From: Amphichorda felina
Taxonomy: Eukaryota; Ascomycota; Sordariomycetes; Hypocreales; Bionectriaceae
Reading direction: 5' to 3'
NCBI GenBank assembly: GCA_016490725.1
Contig: JAEMHR010000002.1
Span: 124,001 to 188,000, forward strand
DNA length: 64,000 nt
Positions 24,108-34,564 of this stretch are shown piece by piece. The notes beneath the pieces are model-generated. The model had not been told where the DNA came from. It made no database searches and saw only the letters and a program-made list of their open reading frames with translations. The translations under genes and the position numbers were made by a program. Position 1 is the first letter of the stretch; every line of letters starts with the position of its first letter.

Positions 24108-25160
24108 ATGTCAGGCCAAGGGAAGAAGCCCTTCGTCCCAATGCTGGAGGAGGTCAAATGGGAGTGGACATCAGAGAGCAGGATATCGACTGTTATAGGG
24201 CTTCTCCCCACATCACTTCAGTCACGCATGGGGCCTTTCTGCCATTTTCGGAGATCCGTCAGCCTTGGGAACTTGCGAACGACCGGCGAGCTGGATGCCA
24301 CACCGATGTCTTCGAAGCAACGGCCAGTGTCTGTGGGGGGCACTACGACGTTCACGGGTGGCAATGTTACTGTAGACAAGCAAGGGGATGGCTGCTCTGA
24401 GCCTGATATATCGGAGCTGGTTGTGGTTTCAAGGAAGCCATCCTCAAGAGGTACCGAGACTCCATCGCCCTCGGGCATAAATTGGAGGTTTGCTCATCAA
24501 GGTAGATCTGAGTTCCATCTTTGCGCTTGCAGTAGAATAACCAAGCACACAACTAACCGGAGCACAGGGACAAACCTGATTGGAATTGCCGCTGATGCAA
24601 GTGCGGACGAGAAGAATGAAGCCTTTGAGAGAAAAGCCTATCTCGACGGCCTGACCTACCTGCTGAGAAGCCTGCCTTCGGATCTAGATGCTTACGAGGG
24701 CGACCAGATACGGACCGCGTTGCCCGTGAAACTGGCCCCGATGGCCCCGTCATCAGGCAGGCCCGGCGCAATCAGGCTGGATCATGCTGGCAGGATACAG
24801 AAGTCCATCGTCCACCGGTTGGTGCAGGCTATTGTCCTCAATATCTTCCTGCTGGCCCACCTGGTGCTGCCATACATCGTCATCGTCGTCAAGTCGGCGG
24901 CGAGCGTCGAGCGCAGGTACAAGGTGTCTGAGGCCATCGTCGGGCATGGCGTGAGCTGCTTTAACGCGGCGGGGAGACACTGCGCCAGGGCGGCTGAGGC
25001 CGTGCTGACGGCCAACGACGGCAAGGTGGGCCAGGGAGTGTCGAGCTCCTTCGCGTGGACGGTGGAGGAGGTGACGCGCGGCATTTCAGATGGCGTTGGC
25101 GAGGGTCTCGTTGTAACTAGGTGGAAGGACGCTGCGCGAGAAAGCCCGATGCCTAGTTGA
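24108..25160 (+). CDS. Conserved-looking hypothetical protein with one membrane segment
   Basis: Two exons, 24108-24501 and 24568-25160, give 328 aa from an ATG. The 66-bp intron is a multiple of three and stays open when unspliced, but it has GTAGAT and CACAG ends and a CTAAC branch site, and splicing gives the smooth sequence NWRFAHQGTNLIGIA. The N-terminal half is Ser/Thr-rich and low in structure. The middle has a compact helical section (AYLDGLTYLLRSLPSDL). A strongly hydrophobic segment at about residues 218-239 (LVQAIVLNIFLLAHLVLPYIV) is a probable membrane helix, followed by a small helical tail. I do not recognise the family and no catalytic motif is visible. The 5' part could contain another unseen intron. 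Confidence 0.6.
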   Translation: MSGQGKKPFVPMLEEVKWEWTSESRISTVIGLLPTSLQSRMGPFCHFRRSVSLGNLRTTGELDATPMSSKQRPVSVGGTTTFTGGNVTVDKQGDGCSEPDISELVVVSRKPSSRGTETPSPSGINWRFAHQGRSEFHLCACSRITKHTTNRSTGTNLIGIAADASADEKNEAFERKAYLDGLTYLLRSLPSDLDAYEGDQIRTALPVKLAPMAPSSGRPGAIRLDHAGRIQKSIVHRLVQAIVLNIFLLAHLVLPYIVIVVKSAASVERRYKVSEAIVGHGVSCFNAAGRHCARAAEAVLTANDGKVGQGVSSSFAWTVEEVTRGISDGVGEGLVVTRWKDAARESPMPS

Positions 25161-25897
25161 GTACCTGAGTGGTACTGGCTCAGACTCATGATGGGTCAAT
25201 GGCCACGACTTTGAACATACCATCCAAACTGACGCTGCACCATCAAGTCAACGCTCTTTAGGACCGTTTGGAGCTTGTTGCTATCGGATTGTCATCGTTA
25301 GTTCATTGATCAGGAATATACCGCTGTTTTAAACATGGGACAACAAGATGGATGTATCGTATTCGCAAGCTCAGGTAGTTTACACGTAAAATCGAACTAT
25401 ACTACGAGATAGGAATACATTTGAAGACATCGTGCATACGAAGTAGGCTGGGTCTCGTACTCGTCAGCCGGAGCTGTCCCGAGGGCTCAAAACGCTTGCT
25501 CGTCTCGGGGGAGCTGTGCGGAAAAAGGCCTTGTTGCCACTTGCGCGCACATTGTAGCTGCGCGAGTCACCTTGAAGTGATGCGAGCTGGGCGAGAGACT
25601 CGAGTCGCAGGCAAAGAAAGCCAAAGAAAGGGTTGGAGATTGCGGGTGGACGCCACTCAATCGAGTCAGTACAGACTTGTACCCACCAAAAGTACACTAA
25701 GCCGTTTTTGGGAGTGGACAGTCCCTGCTTGCAACATTGGGAGGAAAAAAAAATCGGCCAACGCGGGTCTCCCATCTTCATCCCCATCACCGCGTCAATC
25801 CTTGGTTCTTTTTTTCTCCTCATCCATCTTTTCTAATTGAACCGTCTGTTTGTTATATTCTCTTTTTGAATCCAGGACACGCAGCTACGAAGCCGGA
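25161..25897. other. Upstream region of the mitochondrial helicase gene
   Basis: 737 bp without a supported gene. The last 100 bases are pyrimidine-rich (runs of TTTTTTCTCCTC), as often seen before fungal start codons. Confidence 0.55.
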
Positions 25898-27894
25898 ATG
25901 TACAGGCAAGGATTGAGGCGCTGCGCCAGGACGGCCAGCTCCCTGGGCGCGACTCTCCCGCTGGTGCGCCAGCGCCCTCTTGTCGCCATTGCTCGACACT
26001 GCGCCTCTCCCTCCACACGATCCATCACTCCTCTCAAGAGCATTGCCTCCATCTCAAGACTTTACAGCACCGAGGCTGCCGCCCCCGAGCAGACGGCGCC
26101 CCCGACCGAGGATGGCCCTGTCGAACTCTTCGGCGACCTGTCCAAGCTTGGCGTCCACCGAAACCTCATCAGCTGCATCACCGATAACATGGGCTACGAG
26201 CGCATGACGCCTGTCCAGGCCAAGACGATCAACCCCGCTCTCAAGGGAACCGATATGTACTACACCTCCCCTGCTACCGCTCGAGTGCCAGTTAAGCTAA
26301 CACAATTCCCAGCGTTGCCCAGGCCAAGACTGGCACTGGCAAGACCATTGCCTTCCTACTGCCTCTTCTCCAGAGGATGATTGACGAAGACCCCTCATTG
26401 GCCTCAAAGGGAGCCGCCCGCAATGCCTCCGCCTCCGATATCCGAGGCATTGTGCTGTCGCCCACCCGTGAGCTTGCAGAGCAGATTGCTACCGAGGCCC
26501 GTGCTCTCACCAAGAACACCGGACTTGTCGTGCAGTGCGCCGTGGGAGGTACCAACAAGCCTCAGATGTTGCGCCAGACCCAGAGGCAGGGATGCCACTT
26601 GCTGGTAGCTACCCCCGGCCGCATCAACGATCTGCTCCAGGACCCGGACTCTGGTATTGAGGCTCCCAACCTGGCCGCTCTGGTGCTTGATGAGGCCGAC
26701 CGTATGCTGGATGTCGGTTTTGAGAGGGAGCTTGAGCAGATTCTTGGCTGCCTCCCCGACGTCAACGAGAAGGAGCGACAGACCATGCTGGTGTCGGCCA
26801 CCATCCCAGACAACGTCATCCGTCTCGCCCGATCCATGGTTCGCCCTCACAACTTCGAGTTCGTTCAGACAATTCCCGAGAATGAGAGTCTCACCCACGA
26901 CAAGGTTCCCCAACAGGTCGTCCGTGTGTCATCCTGGGCCAACATGTTCCCCAGCATGTTTGAGCTGATGGAGCGGGAGGCGCGCAAGGCCCAGGAGGAC
27001 CCCGACTCTCCCCCTTTTAAGGCCATCATCTATTTCAACACCACCGCCATGGTTGAGCTGGCCAGTGAAATTGGCTTCACTCGACGCAGGGAAGGAATGA
27101 CCCGTATGCCTTCGTATGGCATCCACTCGAAGCTCTCGCAGGTCCAGCGCACTCGTGCTTCGGAATCTTTCCGTCGTTCTCGGAGTGGAGTCCTCTTTTC
27201 ATCCGATGTCACAGCCCGAGGCATGGACTTCCCCAATGTTACGCACGTTATCCAGATGGATGCTCCCGTTGACCGCGAGTCCTATATCCACCGACTTGGC
27301 CGAACTGGACGTCAGGGCAAGTATGGAGAGGGATGGCTGCTGCTTCCCCCTGGGTCGGTCCAGAACGCGAAGAAACTGCTGAAGGGGCTTCCGCTCCAGC
27401 AGGAGAAGTCGCTGGAGAGCGCCGAGGTGGACATTTTGGAGGGCGAGCTGCCCCAGTTCTTCCAGGAGTTCAAGGACGTCGTCAGCCGAGTTCCCCGGAG
27501 CATGCTTGCCGGTGCCTACCAGACCACCCTTGGAAAGGTGTCAGGGAGGGACAAGGAAGAGGTGGTCGAGGATTTGTATAACTGGGTGGTTCGTGGCTGG
27601 GGCTGGCCCCAGCCCCCTGCTGTCTCTGAGAAATTTGTCCGCCACGGTGGCCTTGACCCCAGATCAGAGTTTCTGAACATCCAAAACACCCCTGATTTTG
27701 GTGGTCGCGGTAGCCGATTTGGCGGCGGTGACCGATCTGGTGGCGGCGGCTCAAGAGGCTTCTCCCGCCGCGACGGTGGACGGTCCTCAGACCCCTTCGA
27801 CTCCATGGCTCGCAATGCCCGCGGTCGGGGACCGCAAGGGTTTGGTGGCAGCCGGGGATCTCGAGGCGGTGACCGGGGCCGCGATAGCTGGTAA
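25898..27894 (+). CDS. MSS116: Mitochondrial DEAD-box RNA helicase, MSS116 type
   Basis: Two exons, 25898-26256 and 26313-27894, give 646 aa. The N-terminus MYRQGLRRCARTASS is Arg/Ser-rich without acidic residues, as expected for mitochondrial import. Helicase motifs in order: Q motif GYERMTPVQ, motif I AKTGTGKT (residues 124-131, completed across the intron), PTRELAEQ, TPGRI, DEAD (246-249), SAT, then YFNTTA, TARGMDFPNVTHVIQ and YIHRLGRTGRQG. The C-terminus is RGG/GG-rich and likely binds RNA. Family members resolve RNA structure in mitochondrial group I/II intron splicing and translation. I chose the internal ATG because the upstream ORF extension lacks targeting character. The 56-bp intron has a GCTAAC branch site. 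Confidence 0.92.
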
Positions 27895-28358
27895 AAAAGC
27901 TACTTCCATGAAGTGAGCACTTACCAGGCTGCGGAACATAGGACGACGGCTATGGCTTCCTTGAGGGATATTCTCCTCATCATATCACACTGGCATTTCT
28001 GCAATGACAGCATGTAAAAGTAAGGGTCTGGAACTTGATGTACATTAGGCGCACAGTATGGGGTCAGCTTGGGACAATTATGGGCACATCTCCTGCAACA
28101 TAGACTTAACTACGACTTTAATCCTGATTTGTAACATAGCATGACAACATCTCCTCGAAGCGAGTTATTTATACTGCGTTTCTGAGTCTTTGCGTCTCAA
28201 ACTACCTACGCTATGCTGCGATCTTCCGTTTCGTCCCCTGGGACAATGTCTATACACGATAAGGGCGGTGCTCTGCCCTAGAACGCCCAAATAGCCAACT
28301 CTTCAGGCCCCAGAGCCTAGTCATGGTATCAACTGTATGCTGCGCATCGAAAAACACA
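27895..28358. other. Convergent 3' spacer between the helicase and PEX7
   Basis: 464 bp with the two 3' UTRs. Nothing else was recognised. Confidence 0.6.
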
Positions 28359-29527
28359 CTATCTTTGTGGCCCCATCAACATGTTGGCGTCCCAAAGCAG
28401 CACCCTCTCATCCCAGCCCACGGAGGCGACCCAGCCTCCCATGCCGAATAAGCACCAGTCTACGCCCGTGACAAATTCCGTGTGTCGGTTCATGACCCCC
28501 ATCTGGGTCCCCATCTTAGGCCCCATGGCTGGGTCCTGCGGCTGCCCGGACCCGTCCTTCCACAGACGCACCGTCATGTCGTAACTGGCGCTGATGAGGA
28601 CGTCGCTTGCGTGGGGACTCCAGGACAGGCGCCGCACGGCGTACTCGTGGCCCAGCATCACCGAGAGAGGCCCCATGGTAGGGTTGCGGATGTCGAAGGT
28701 GCGCAGGACTCTATCCACACCGCCTGTGGCGACCACGGTGTCGTTGTACTTGTTCCAGTCGTGGGTGAGAATCTCGGCTGGCGCAGCTGCTGGCTGGCCG
28801 GGGGCCGGTCCTGCCGGCGACGGCGCGTGCACTGGGATGGCGGACACCAGGTGGTATTTAGCGGAAGAGGGAGTTCGGAGGTCGAATATGCGTAGGTGGG
28901 AATCGGAGGAGACAGCGGATATGAGAGCGGGGTTGGAGGGGCAGAAGGATGTGCTGTAGGTACAATTGCCGATGGGGAGGGTCTTGATCGAGTGATTTCG
29001 CGTTGGAGACCACTAGAGGGTTGTTAGAAGACCTGATATAGTTTGGGCTGGATTCCCAGGGTGAAATACAATCTTGACTGTTCCATCCCAGGAGCTTGAG
29101 ATGAAGGAGTCTTTCGTTACGGGATTCCAGGCGACAGCAAATGTCTCTCTTTTGTGCTCGTGGAAATTCATAACAGGAAAGTCGTTGACTCCCAGATCGA
29201 AGAGCTTTATCGATCCATCGCCGCAAGCCGCGATCAGCTGGTTTTCGTTGATCTCGGACCAGGCCAGGTCATACAGCGCGTCGTTTGTGTCGAACCTGAA
29301 CCGGCACATGTCAGCCCTGGGGAACAGCAAGCTTCCCGTTTCTCCCACACGTACGTCTTCTCAACCTCGATCCCCTGCGCCGACATCCCCAGTGCGAAGA
29401 GGCGTCCATTCCCTACAATGCCAAAGTTGGCGGATGATGCTACCGCGAGGCGGGAGTCGTAGTACGGCGAGTACTTGACTGCGTACGGGTTGTAACCCTG
29501 TGTGCGGAACTCAAGCATGGCGGCCAT
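28359..29527 (-). CDS. PEX7: PEX7, peroxisomal targeting signal 2 receptor
   Basis: Three exons, 29355-29527, 29070-29295 and 28359-29012, give 350 aa. The start MAAMLEFRTQGYNPYAVKYS matches fungal PEX7 and lies in a near-perfect GCCGCCATGG context. WD40 blades are visible: LYDLAWSEINENQLI with GDGSIKLFDL, FAVAWNPVTKDSFISSSWDGTVKIW, TGGVDRVLRTFDIR, VRRLSWSPHASDVLISASYDMTVRLW, and VTGVDWCLFGMGGWVASVGWDERVLLWD. PEX7 binds PTS2 cargo such as thiolase in the cytosol and brings it to the peroxisome with a PEX20/PEX21-type co-receptor. A Pro/Ala-rich loop (HAPSPAGPAPGQPAAAPAE) between blades is typical of filamentous fungi. It is divergent from the AlkB gene. Confidence 0.95.
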
Positions 29528-30009
29528 GGCGGCGGTCAACAGCGCTTCTGCAGCGGCGCATTGACGTTGTGTCAAACTATAACGTGGAAATGTTTTCGAA
29601 TCTAAACATAGCGACTTGAAAAATGGCCGATGTGCTGTTGTCGAAGCAGTCCTAGGTACCTCCCGCGGGCGTGCGTGACATCCCACTTTGCCTCGGCAAG
29701 GTTAAGGGAAACGCCGACGTCACACTCACCGAACCCGATTATTGCATCGAGTTGTTCCCCAGATGTTGATGCGGTTAGAGGGGTACTAGGTAGCCTGGGC
29801 TAACCCCCGCCGGCCATCATGTGACTTCGCGTCAGGCTCGTATTGCACTTCGTCTAGACATCCAAAGCAACACAGATGGTCAGTGGCGTATTCAGCCCCT
29901 CTGTGGCAGGGGTTCTAATCATGCGACCGGTCGAATTTGACTACACCCATTTCCTTGTCTTCCTGTTGCATCAACGTCGCAGATCAGGTGTCTAGTCAGT
30001 CTTGATAGC
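29528..30009. promoter_or_regulatory. Shared divergent upstream region of PEX7 and the AlkB-like gene
   Basis: 482 bp between two divergent starts. It contains a CCTAGGTACC palindrome at about 29651. No recognisable operator was found. Confidence 0.45.
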
Positions 30010-31337
30010 ATGAAATCGTTCTTGACACGCCCCAAGCGAAAGTCGAGTCCCGAACCACCAAAAGATGAGGCAGACGGCGATGAACCTACCGAGGTGAAAC
30101 TCGCCATCCTTGCCTCACTCCATCCACAGCTTGAGCAAGAGGTTCTCCTCGATGTGCTACTGGCGCATGACGGCTCCGTCTCCGAGTCGTCCGCGTCGCT
30201 TCAGACGAATCGCCCACCAAGCAAGGGACGCAGGTCTATAGGATACCAGCAGTCGCTGAGATCATTTGCGGCCCCCTTCGACAGCACATCCCCCACGAAG
30301 AAGAAACTAAAGTCGAAAAAGGGCAGCACCCTCCACCTCTATGACCCTGCGGATGTCGCTGAGCACACCCCATGCACCATCATCCACAACTTCCTGCCCC
30401 CGGACCTGGCAAATGACCTCCTGAAAGAGCTCCTAGAAGAGTCCGAGTCGTTTGAGAAGATCACGTTCAAATTGTTTGAAACCGTCGTATCGAGCCCTCA
30501 CACAACGGGCTTTTTTGTCGAGAGCTACGATGAGATCCGGAAGCAGAAAACGGATTACCATTACAATGGTGCTCGGTTGACGGTAAGCTATGGCTTGAAG
30601 CACCCGGGTACTTAGCTTGATTAACAGTGTTGCAGGATGTCCGGAGAATCACTCCTCAACTTATCGCTGTTAAACCCCTGGTCCAGGAGGCAGTCAACAA
30701 GGAGGTTCAGAATCGCATCAAAACCCGATACCCCGGGGGCCGGAAACTGAAGCATCAATCGTCTACTCCGTGGTCGCCAAACTCTGCATTTGTGAACTGT
30801 TACAATGGCCCGCAGCAGAGTGTCGGTTGGCACAGCGACCAGCTGACATATCTGGGCCCTCGTGCCATCATAGGGTCGGTGTCCTTGGGGGTTGCTCGTG
30901 AATTCAGAGTTCGCCGGGTCCTTCCCAAAGATGTTGACGATAGATCCACCGAGGATGTTGACGCTGAAGGACAGATTTCCATCCACCTTCCGCACAACTC
31001 GCTACTGGTTATGCACGCAGAGATGCAGGAGGAATGGAAGCACTGCATCGCGCCCGCACTGTCCATCGACCCGCACCCCATTTCTGGGAACAAGCGGATC
31101 AACATCACATACCGTGACTACCGCGCCAACATGCACCCTCGTTACACGCCCAGGTGCACCTGCAGGGTCCCCTGTGTGCTTCGAGTAGTGCAGCGGAAAA
31201 AGGAGAACTTTGGCAAATACTTCTGGATGTGCCACGCGAACAATGTACCTGATAAGGAGGGTTGCTCGTTCTTTCAATGGGCCGAGTTCGATGATGACGG
31301 AAATCCAAAGTTGAAGGCATCGTCGTCGAAGAGGTGA
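30010..31337 (+). CDS. AlkB-type 2OG/Fe(II) dioxygenase with CUE domain and GRF zinc finger
   Basis: Two exons, 30010-30582 and 30636-31337, give 424 aa. Domains in order: a CUE-like ubiquitin-binding helix bundle at about residues 28-68 (VKLAILASLHPQLEQEVLLDVLL), an AlkB dioxygenase core, and a GRF-type zinc finger at about 365-410 (CTCRVPCVLR, then KYFWMCHANN and CSFFQW). The iron ligands H257, D259 (WHSDQL) and H327 are present, as are R345 and R351 in the NKRINITYR motif that holds 2-oxoglutarate. The AlkB family removes alkyl groups from nucleic acids by oxidation. The resemblance is to ALKBH2/3-like repair enzymes, and GRF fingers in APE2 and TOP3A bind single-stranded DNA. A nuclear alkylation-repair role is inferred. 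Confidence 0.88.
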
Positions 31338-31837
31338 CTCCTGGTGAGAGCTACGCACGGTCCTGCGATCCTCGATAGGGGTCCTGGTTAATTAAATTCT
31401 ATACTGAATATTTCCTGCCCACCCACAACCAAATCTCGTGTGGTATTTTCGTATGTCCTTCAATAAAGGGTCTAGAGAGAATGTTGCGAGGTGCAGGTAC
31501 GAATACTCGGTGCCTAGTAGGTACTGGTAGCGCCTTCCTCACGTGGTGTCTTGCTTGGGGGTGTTTTTTCCCAACGACGTCGTCCGTCTTGTCTCATCCA
31601 CCAATGTCTTCCCCAGTTTCACTCACCCCTCTCCATCCCTGCAACCAAAGAGCCTCAGCGAGCCAAATTTGACCTCATCCTATGGACAAGCAGCTGCTGA
31701 CTGGCAGGCGTTGAACGTTCCACTGTCCTTGGTATCCACAGCCCCCGCGCCCATCAGGCTATCAGGCTCCTCCATTGCCGACAACTCCAACACGCAGTTT
31801 TCGACCAGGGAAGTCTTTCTAAATTCGATCAGCAGAA
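31338..31837. other. Spacer between the AlkB-like gene and RIB7
   Basis: 500 bp holding the AlkB-like 3' UTR and the RIB7 upstream region. An in-frame open stretch before the RIB7 ATG is not needed for the family match. Confidence 0.55.
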
Positions 31838-32647
31838 ATGTCGGAGAAGCTCACATTCCCGCCATCCTCGGCTGCCCCGCTTGAGCCTTATCTCCCATCT
31901 TCGCAACATGCTTCTGTAGAACACTTTCCTCGGCCCTTCGTCACCCTGACGTTCGCCACATCCCTCGACTCCTCCTTGTCACTTGCACCCGGTGTCCGCA
32001 CCCGATTGTCAGGACCGGATTCCAAGGCAATGACTCACTACCTTCGCTCTCACCATTCAGCCATTCTTATAGGCATTTCAACCCTCCTGGCAGACGACCC
32101 GGCCCTGAACTGCCGGATCGCCGAATCATCGCAGCAGCCTCGTCCCATCATTATTGATCCCCACCTCCGATGGAAGCCTTCACCCTCGAACAAGGTCTTC
32201 CAAGTTTGTCGCGATGGGCAAGGCCTTGCCCCCTTTGTTTTGACGGGGTTAAGCTTGTCGGAAATCCCGCAAGAGAGTTCGGAAATTCTCAAAGAGCACG
32301 GGGGAAAGTTTATACAGGTCGAACCAGACAGGTCCGGAGAAAATGGCCGCTGGCGATTTAACTGGAACGATGTCCTGGCAGCTCTCCATGCGGAGGGTCT
32401 TCCGAGCGTCATGGTCGAGGGTGGCGCGCAGGTCATCAACTCTTTGCTGAACCCGAAATATCAGTCTCTCGTGGATGCCGTCATCGTTACAATTGCCCCA
32501 ACTTGGCTCGGTCAAGGCGGTGTGGTTGTGTCGCCGGAGAGGGTCCACGATGGACAAGGTGTTCCGTTCCCTGCGGCGAGACTTTCGAACGTTAAGTGGC
32601 ACCCTTTCGGCGAAGATGTAGTTCTATGCGGCACATTACGGCCCTGA
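31838..32647 (+). CDS. RIB7: 2,5-diamino-6-ribosylamino-pyrimidinone 5'-phosphate reductase (riboflavin pathway)
   Basis: Intronless, 269 aa, from an ATG in the AGAAATGTCG context. It shows the RibD C-terminal reductase fold: FVTLTFATSLDSSLS at the N-terminus, SDILIG-like HHSAILIGISTLLADDPALNCR, a PIIIDPHLR strand, and the glycine-rich VMVEGGAQVINSLL that binds NADPH, then VIVTIAPTWLGQGG. The enzyme reduces the ribosyl side chain after GTP cyclohydrolase II in fungal riboflavin synthesis, and its length is normal for the family. It is convergent with the permease gene, with only 136 bp between the stops. Confidence 0.93.
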   Translation: MSEKLTFPPSSAAPLEPYLPSSQHASVEHFPRPFVTLTFATSLDSSLSLAPGVRTRLSGPDSKAMTHYLRSHHSAILIGISTLLADDPALNCRIAESSQQPRPIIIDPHLRWKPSPSNKVFQVCRDGQGLAPFVLTGLSLSEIPQESSEILKEHGGKFIQVEPDRSGENGRWRFNWNDVLAALHAEGLPSVMVEGGAQVINSLLNPKYQSLVDAVIVTIAPTWLGQGGVVVSPERVHDGQGVPFPAARLSNVKWHPFGEDVVLCGTLRP

Positions 32648-32783
32648 ACTCATGGGGAATTGTTGTCTTCAGGGCTAGCCAAACGATTGTGTGCTTTTTC
32701 GTGAGCCTATAACTTCGAACTCTTCTCATACGACTGCGGTTAATTCATCTACCTTCCCGTTCTCCTCGCCATATGCCCGAACT

Positions 32784-34564
32784 TCAGTTCCCCCTCCACC
32801 AAAGTTCAAGGTGTCTGCTGGGGAGATATGCTATCGCCGTGACGATAAAGGCTGCCTCAAATCCTATATCTCCGATCTTGCGACCAACCGGCCCTGTGTA
32901 CCACGCTGTGTCCATCCCTGTGATCACCAAGGCCAAACTTATCATAGCAGCAGACATGGCAGCTAACCCACTTGGAAGCTTTGCTCGCACATTCCACGCC
33001 TCCTGGGGAAACAAAGAGAAGTCCATTCGACGGAAGACGACAATCTCTTCAATGATGATAGCATCGAAGCAGCCGGCCCAATATCCGCTTATAGACAGAA
33101 AGTTATGCAACGAAGTCTCCCATTCCCCGGCTGTGTGTATTGCCATGGGAACTATAACTGCTAGGGCTATGAAGATAAACACAATTCTCGGGACTTTGGT
33201 GAAAATTGGCAACAACATCTGGAGGTTAAGAGCGACCGAGTACATCGAGATCGCCATGTTCCCGACAACACTGAGCGCAAGGATCACCATGACAAATTTG
33301 CCGAAACCTAATCCAAGTTAGAATCAGAACCGGAACCAAGGACTTGTCTGATGCAACAAACCTCCGGCAGGCCTTAGCATTTCTGCCAAGACACCACCTG
33401 TTCCAAGGTCTGCGTACGCTGTCTGCCAGGCCGGGACATTGGGAAGGGCGCCACCTATTGCGCTCCCGAGTATCAGAAGCAAGATTGAAGGCGCCCATAG
33501 GCCAAGGAAGATGTACGAAAACACTTTGAACCTGCCACATGTCAGCCCCCGAGACTTCGACTCGAACCCATATCTCACTTTGGGGTTTCCGGGCGGTGAT
33601 ACATGGTGAAATCTGACACCGTCCCGCCAAAAGTTATAAAGTAACCGGCCATCAAGCTCCCATATGAGATAATCTGCTTCGCCGTTGCTGGTGGCGCATC
33701 AGCCTGGTTTACGAGGTTCTTCCCACCACAACCAACAGCAATGGTCAGGGCGATCAAATTTGGGACCCACTGCCATCTCTGCCAGACATGTATCACTTTG
33801 TAGCCAAAGAGAGAAGTTACAAAAGCAATGGAACAGGTGACAACGATGCCAACATTGACGCTCAGAACAGCATCTGGACTCAGAGCGGCGATTGTTTGGC
33901 CACTGACAATGGACCCGATCAGACTGAACCCTGTCACTGTGGCCGCATTGAAAAGAATCGGAATGGTGACGAAGTAGAGCCTTTGGAGTCTTGGTCAACT
34001 TTGAACCTCATCAAGGGGTCTAAAAACGGGAAACTCACCCGAATGAGTAGCGAGCCTGGACCATCTGCCGCATTCCCGTTTGGTATCCACCAATACCCAT
34101 GAAAGCAGGTGGGATGCAAGAAACGAAGGCGAAGAAGATTATAACCAAAGAGGAATCGCGCAAACTGAGGCCAAAGCTAGTGGTTCCCAGCGCCCCTGTG
34201 GCAAGCCTCAACGGGTGTTAGCGAGAGATACAGAGCACGCCGTCCATCACTAGGACGGGTTTGAGAGGGGCACCGACGGAAGGATACACAAGAGACATGT
34301 GAAGAAGACGGTAAAAAGCTTGTTGGAGTCGTTCTCTGTTCTCAACTCTCGCGGAACCGGTTTAATTCCGTTGGCTTCGACCCCGGCGTCGAGAAGCCAT
34401 CTATACCACCTCGAGCTTGTTCCTTCGTTCGCGTCGTACAGCTCGCCGGCGCGCACAAACAACCCCTCCAGGAATCGATAACGCCCTCTGGGATCTACCT
34501 GATTCTCCACATCACGACTTTGGGGAAGTTCGCTTCTTTCGAAAAGTTGAGACTCGGCCGCCAT
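32784..34564 (-). CDS. NCS1-family nucleobase permease, FCY2/FcyB (purine-cytosine) type
   Basis: Five exons: 34278-34564, 34039-34206, 33579-33980, 33362-33531 and 32784-33307, in frame for 516 aa. The N-terminal soluble part ends in RYRFLEGLFVRAG. About twelve hydrophobic segments follow, with the NCS1 signatures LATGALGTTSFGLSLRDS, GIGGYQTGMRQMVQARYSFG, and GGTVSDFTMYHRPETP. Family members are H+ symporters of cytosine and purines in the plasma membrane. The FCY2 subgroup is favoured over uracil/allantoin carriers by the GYQTGMRQ and SDF segments, but the exact substrate cannot be read from sequence. The first donor (GTCGGT) and the AAAG acceptor of intron 2 are weak, yet family alignment fixes them. 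Confidence 0.87.
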
